A stretch of 7,134 bases of DNA. Source: Hyphomonadaceae bacterium. Its GTDB lineage: Bacteria > Pseudomonadota > Alphaproteobacteria > Caulobacterales > Hyphomonadaceae. Where the stretch lies: the NCBI GenBank assembly GCA_030696545.1, contig JAUYSA010000399.1, positions 1 to 7,134 of the forward strand, in the 5' to 3' direction. The number at the start of each line of letters is the position of its first letter. Position 1 is the first letter of the stretch. The notes under the pieces are model-generated. The model made no database searches and was not told the origin of the DNA. It was given only the letters and a program-made list of their open reading frames with translations. Below, piece after piece: positions 4,602 through 7,134 of this stretch. The position numbers were made by a program, and so were the translations under genes.

Positions 4602-5819
4602 TTACTTAGACATCGTTTCCTGGAAGTTGGCGGCGATCTTCTCGATGAAGCCTTCCGTCGTAAGCCAGGGCTGGTCCGGTCCGATGAGGAGCGAGAGATC
4701 CTTGGTCATGAAGCCGGCTTCGACCGTGTCGATGACCGTCTGCTCCAGCGTGGTCGAGAATTTCGCCAGCTCTGCGTTACCGTCGAGCTTGGCGCGGTGG
4801 GCGAGGCCGCGGGTCCAGGCGAAGATCGAGGCGACCGAGTTAGTGGAGGTCGACTTGCCTTGCTGGTGGGCGCGGTAGTGGCGCGTGACGGTGCCGTGTG
4901 CAGCTTCGGCTTCGACAATCTTGCCATCCGGCGTCATCAGCACCGAGGTCATCAGGCCGAGCGAGCCATAGCCCTGCGCGACCGTGTCGGATTGCACATC
5001 GCCATCATAGTTCTTGCACGCCCAGACATAGCCGCCCGACCATTTCAGGCAAGCCGCGACCATGTCGTCGATCAGGCGATGTTCGTAGATGCCGTTGAAC
5101 TCGGCGAACTTGTCCTTGAACTCGGTGTCGAACACTTCCTGGAAGATGTCCTTGAAGCGGCCGTCATAGGCCTTGAGGATCGTGTTCTTGGTCGAGAGAT
5201 AGACCGGCCATTTGCGCTGGTAGCCGAAGTTGAACGAGGCGCGTGCGAAATCGCGGATCGACTTGTCGAGGTTGTACATGCCCATGGCGATGCCGGCCGC
5301 CGGAAAGTCGAACACTTCGTATTCAACCGGATCGCCGCCGCCAGCAGGCGTATAGACCATCTTCAGCTTGCCGGGGCCGGGCACCTTGAAGTCGGTCGCC
5401 TTGTACTGGTCGCCGAAGGCGTGACGGCCAACGACCACCGGCTGGGTCCAGCCCGGAACGAGGCGCGGAACGTTCTTCATCACGATCGGTTCGCGGAACA
5501 CAACGCCGTCGAGGATGTTGCGGATCGTGCCGTTGGGCGACTTCCACATCTTCTTCAGCTTGAATTCTTCAACGCGCTGTTCGTCGGGCGTGATGGTCGC
5601 GCACTTCACGGCGACGCCGTATTTCTTGGTCGCTTCGGCGGCGTCGATCGTCACCTGGTCGTTGGTGGCGTCGCGGTGCTCGATGCCCAGATCGAAGTAT
5701 TTCAGATCGATATCGAGATAGGGGAGGATCAGGCGCTCCTTGATGAGCGCCCAGATGATGCGGGTCATCTCGTCGCCGTCCATTTCGACGACGGGATTGG
5801 CGACCTTGATGACGGGCAT
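4602..5819 (-). CDS. icd: NADP-dependent isocitrate dehydrogenase, eukaryotic-like homodimeric type
   Basis: The predicted 405-residue cytosolic enzyme converts isocitrate plus NADP+ to 2-oxoglutarate, CO2 and NADPH in the TCA cycle. The sequence belongs to the type found in animals and many alphaproteobacteria rather than the E. coli type. Residue numbering follows human IDH1 closely. The substrate loop SPNGTIRN (94-101) and Arg109 are present, and Arg132 lies in VVVGRHAFGDQYKATDF. Catalytic Tyr139 and Lys212 are present, as are the metal-binding Asp252, Asp274 and Asp278 (the latter two in NYDGDVQSD). The NADP-binding AEAAHGTVTRHYR follows. Length is full and no key residue is missing. The start is set by AGGAG (5826-5830) six bases upstream. 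The gene has its own promoter, leader hairpin and terminator, is transcribed alone, and diverges from trmJ. A 379-codon antisense frame across it is a composition artefact. Confidence 0.98.
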   Translation of the reverse strand: MPVIKVANPVVEMDGDEMTRIIWALIKERLILPYLDIDLKYFDLGIEHRDATNDQVTIDAAEATKKYGVAVKCATITPDEQRVEEFKLKKMWKSPNGTIRNILDGVVFREPIVMKNVPRLVPGWTQPVVVGRHAFGDQYKATDFKVPGPGKLKMVYTPAGGGDPVEYEVFDFPAAGIAMGMYNLDKSIRDFARASFNFGYQRKWPVYLSTKNTILKAYDGRFKDIFQEVFDTEFKDKFAEFNGIYEHRLIDDMVAACLKWSGGYVWACKNYDGDVQSDTVAQGYGSLGLMTSVLMTPDGKIVEAEAAHGTVTRHYRAHQQGKSTSTNSVASIFAWTRGLAHRAKLDGNAELAKFSTTLEQTVIDTVEAGFMTKDLSLLIGPDQPWLTTEGFIEKIAANFQETMSK

Positions 5820-5825
5820 GGCAAA

Positions 5826-5830
5826 CTCCT
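5826..5830 (-). promoter_or_regulatory. Ribosome binding site of icd
   Basis: A consensus AGGAG on the minus strand lies six bases before ATG 5819, seven bases downstream of the leader hairpin at 5837-5858. Confidence 0.85.
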
Positions 5831-5836
5831 GAAAGG

Positions 5837-5858
5837 CGGCGTAGCCGGACTTACGCCG
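5837..5858 (-). promoter_or_regulatory. Leader hairpin upstream of the icd ribosome site
   Basis: Perfect 7-bp arms, cggcgta / tacgccg, enclose eight bases. The hairpin lies within the presumed icd 5' leader, just upstream of AGGAG. There is no T-tract, so it is not a terminator. It could stabilise the leader or modulate translation, or be an operator. The role is inference. Confidence 0.4.
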
Positions 5859-5872
5859 GGGCTCTGCGCCGG

Positions 5873-5900
5873 GCTATACCAGACATGGTTACGGGCACAA
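5873..5900 (-). promoter_or_regulatory. Probable sigma-70 type promoter of icd
   Basis: On the minus strand TTGTGC (5895-5900) and TATAGC (5873-5878) are 16 bases apart. They resemble the TTGACA/TATAAT housekeeping pair. Transcription would start near 5866, giving a leader of about 46 bases that contains the hairpin at 5837-5858. On the other strand I found no clear trmJ promoter. Confidence 0.5.
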
Positions 5901-5994
5901 TGGCTGGCGGAAAAACCCTCCGCGAGGATGCGTTGATGCCGCGAATTGCGCCCGAAAACGTGCTGGAACACTGAACCTGAGTGGTATGCGATAG

Positions 5995-6735
5995 ATGACT
6001 GCGCCAGCCTTCATTCTGGTTGCCCCGCAGATGGGCGAGAACATCGGCGCTGCGGCGCGCGTGATGGCGAATTTCGGGCTGGACGATCTCCGGCTTGTGA
6101 GTCCCCGCGATGGCTGGCCGAACCCGGCTGCCGACACGATGAGCGCTGGCGCTTTGCCGGATGTGGTGAAGGTGCAGGTGTTCGAGCGGGTCGAGGATGC
6201 AATCGCCGATTGCGGGCTTGTGCTGGCGACAACGGCGCGGCCGCGCGGGATGGAGAAGCCGGTGCTGGGCGCGGTCGAGGCGGTGGCGCGGATACGGATG
6301 ATGCCGAAGCGGACCGCCGTTTTGTTCGGGGGGGAGCGGGCCGGGTTGCCTAACGAGGCCGTCGCGCTGAGCGATGCGATTCTGTCCTTTCCTGTCGCCC
6401 GGTCGTTTGCGTCGCTCAATCTGGCGCAGGCGGTTGCACTCGTGGCTCACGGATATGCAGAGGCCGCGGCCAGCGGGCCGCCCGCAGCCTTTGTCGACAT
6501 GCTGGATGCGCCCGCAACCCGCGACGAGCTGATCGGCATGATGGAACATTTCGAGGAAGAGCTGGATCGTGCGGGCTTCTTTTATCCGGAAGCGAAGCGT
6601 GCGCCGATGACGCAGAACCTCCGCAATGCATTCACGCGGGCAGGGTGGACCGCGCAGGAAGTCAGCACTTTCCGCGGAGCGGTGAAGGCTCTTGCGATCG
6701 GGCGCGGCAAAGCGCGCGTGAAGCGGGACGACTAG
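5995..6735 (+). CDS. trmJ: tRNA (cytidine/uridine-2'-O-)-methyltransferase, TrmJ family
   Basis: The 246-residue product is a SPOUT-class (trefoil-knot) methyltransferase. It is expected to use S-adenosylmethionine to methylate the 2'-hydroxyl of nucleotide 32 in the tRNA anticodon loop. Motif 1 is ENIGAAARVMANFG (15-28), with conserved Asn16 and Arg22. Motif 2 is LFGGERAGL (110-118). Motif 3 is SFASLNLAQAVAL (137-149), which forms the cofactor-binding knot. The C-terminal helical part (about 205-240, with MTQNLRNAFTRAGW and EVSTFRG) matches the TrmJ extension and supports TrmJ over other SpoU-type enzymes. Length is close to that of E. coli TrmJ. ATG 5995 is immediately preceded by an in-frame TAG, so no earlier start is possible. 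The ribosome site is weak. Methylation of C32 versus U32 cannot be read from the sequence. The gene stands alone and converges on the Ala-rich gene at the right edge. Confidence 0.92.
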   Translation: MTAPAFILVAPQMGENIGAAARVMANFGLDDLRLVSPRDGWPNPAADTMSAGALPDVVKVQVFERVEDAIADCGLVLATTARPRGMEKPVLGAVEAVARIRMMPKRTAVLFGGERAGLPNEAVALSDAILSFPVARSFASLNLAQAVALVAHGYAEAAASGPPAAFVDMLDAPATRDELIGMMEHFEEELDRAGFFYPEAKRAPMTQNLRNAFTRAGWTAQEVSTFRGAVKALAIGRGKARVKRDD

Positions 6736-6832
6736 GCGGGAGGCGGGGAGAGCGGCGCTGTTTCAGCAGGCTGATCAGCGGCAGTCAGAACAACACGCAT
6801 CGCGCGTGCAATTCTCCGACCCGGTAAGAGGC

Positions 6833-6866
6833 AAAAATCATCCCGGAAGCGTTGCCGCTTCCGGGA
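6833..6866 (-). terminator. Intrinsic terminator of the Ala-rich gene
   Basis: A perfect 11-bp stem, tcccggaagcg / cgcttccggga (6841-6851 with 6856-6866), encloses ttgc. On the minus strand it is followed by TGATTTTT, and it lies 23 bases after the stop at 6890. The plus side lacks a good T-tract, so it serves trmJ poorly. The rest of 6736-6832 has only small hairpins (gctgatcagc 6770-6779; cacgc/gcgtg 6794-6808). Confidence 0.85.
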
Positions 6867-6889
6867 CAATTGATTGACTGAATCAGGAG

Positions 6890-7134
6890 CTAGCGGTGAG
6901 GCCTCACCGATCCTGAAGCGGACGTGCTGGTCGAAGCCGACGCGCTGCCGCCGTCCGGACCAACGTTCACTCCGGCAGAAGTCGATGAACTTGCGCCCGC
7001 CTGAACATCCGGTTTGGCTGCTCTGGCCTTTGCGGCAGCCTCAGCAGCTTTGTGCTTCGCGGCCTCTGCCGTTGCCTCAGCGGCTGCCTTGGTGCGTCCT
7101 GCGGCGTCGCGGGCTGTGTCGGTTGCCGGCCGGG
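6890..7134 (-). CDS. Ala/Lys-rich, Ser-tailed protein, C-terminal part only
   Basis: A minus-strand frame enters from the right edge and ends at TAG (6890-6892), giving 80 residues; the start lies outside. The first 40 or so residues are Ala-rich with regularly spaced Lys, Glu and Arg (for example AEATAEAAKHKAAEAAAKA). This predicts a long helix or coiled coil resembling TolA-type stalks or histone H1-like tails. The tail is low complexity, rich in Ser, Thr, Gly and Ala, and ends VRPHR. I recognise no family. Low complexity makes homology-based naming unsafe. Support for a real gene comes from the single clean frame (the other two minus frames contain stops) and the correctly oriented terminator 23 bases after the stop. 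Confidence 0.72.
   Translation of the reverse strand, partial: RPATDTARDAAGRTKAAAEATAEAAKHKAAEAAAKARAAKPDVQAGASSSTSAGVNVGPDGGSASASTSTSASGSVRPHR
6894..6909. repeat. Perfect 16-bp palindrome at the 3' end of the Ala-rich gene
   Basis: cggtgaggcctcaccg is fully self-complementary and covers the last codons before the stop at 6890. It could pair as a hairpin or be a protein-binding site. It is distinct from the terminator at 6833-6866. Confidence 0.5.

Noticed and set aside
4797..5936. 379-codon plus-strand open frame opposite icd
   Set aside because: It is antisense to a complete, motif-verified icd. It lacks a recognisable domain, and long antisense frames are expected in GC-rich genes.

Overview
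The window looks like chromosomal DNA of a GC-rich alphaproteobacterium. A Caulobacterales or Hyphomonadaceae-type genome is my best guess. The reasons are high GC in the third codon position, a eukaryotic-like homodimeric NADP isocitrate dehydrogenase, a TrmJ-type tRNA methyltransferase beside it, and intergenic GC-rich palindromes with CTTC/GAAG loops. The taxonomic call is inference, because there is no rRNA here.

Layout. At 1-487 (minus) is the 5' part of a lipoprotein gene that runs off the left edge. At 689-1774 (minus) is a glutathione S-transferase-like gene with an unusual C-terminal extension. A divergent intergenic region (1775-2049) leads to a plus-strand OmpA-family outer-membrane lipoprotein (2050-2700). 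A very strong bidirectional hairpin terminator (2723-2750) separates it from a convergent minus-strand gene for a secreted SRPBCC-fold protein (2757-3278).

From 3279 to 4601 I see no credible protein gene. This 1.3 kb island holds three cloverleaf-like palindromic elements (3425-3568, 4251-4331, 4368-4462). Between the first and second lies a stretch of about 460 bases dense in hairpins (about 3727-4186). It behaves like a large structured RNA on the plus strand, and my best family guess is a HEARO/omega-RNA-like RNA. No IscB-like nuclease gene lies beside it.

The right part is housekeeping. icd (4602-5819, minus) has a recognisable promoter, a leader hairpin and a terminator. It is divergent from trmJ (5995-6735, plus). 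A minus-strand terminator (6833-6866) then serves an Ala-rich protein gene entering from the right edge (6890-7134). The genes do not form one pathway: each appears to be its own transcription unit, with convergent pairs separated by hairpin terminators. The two edge genes are truncated by the window.
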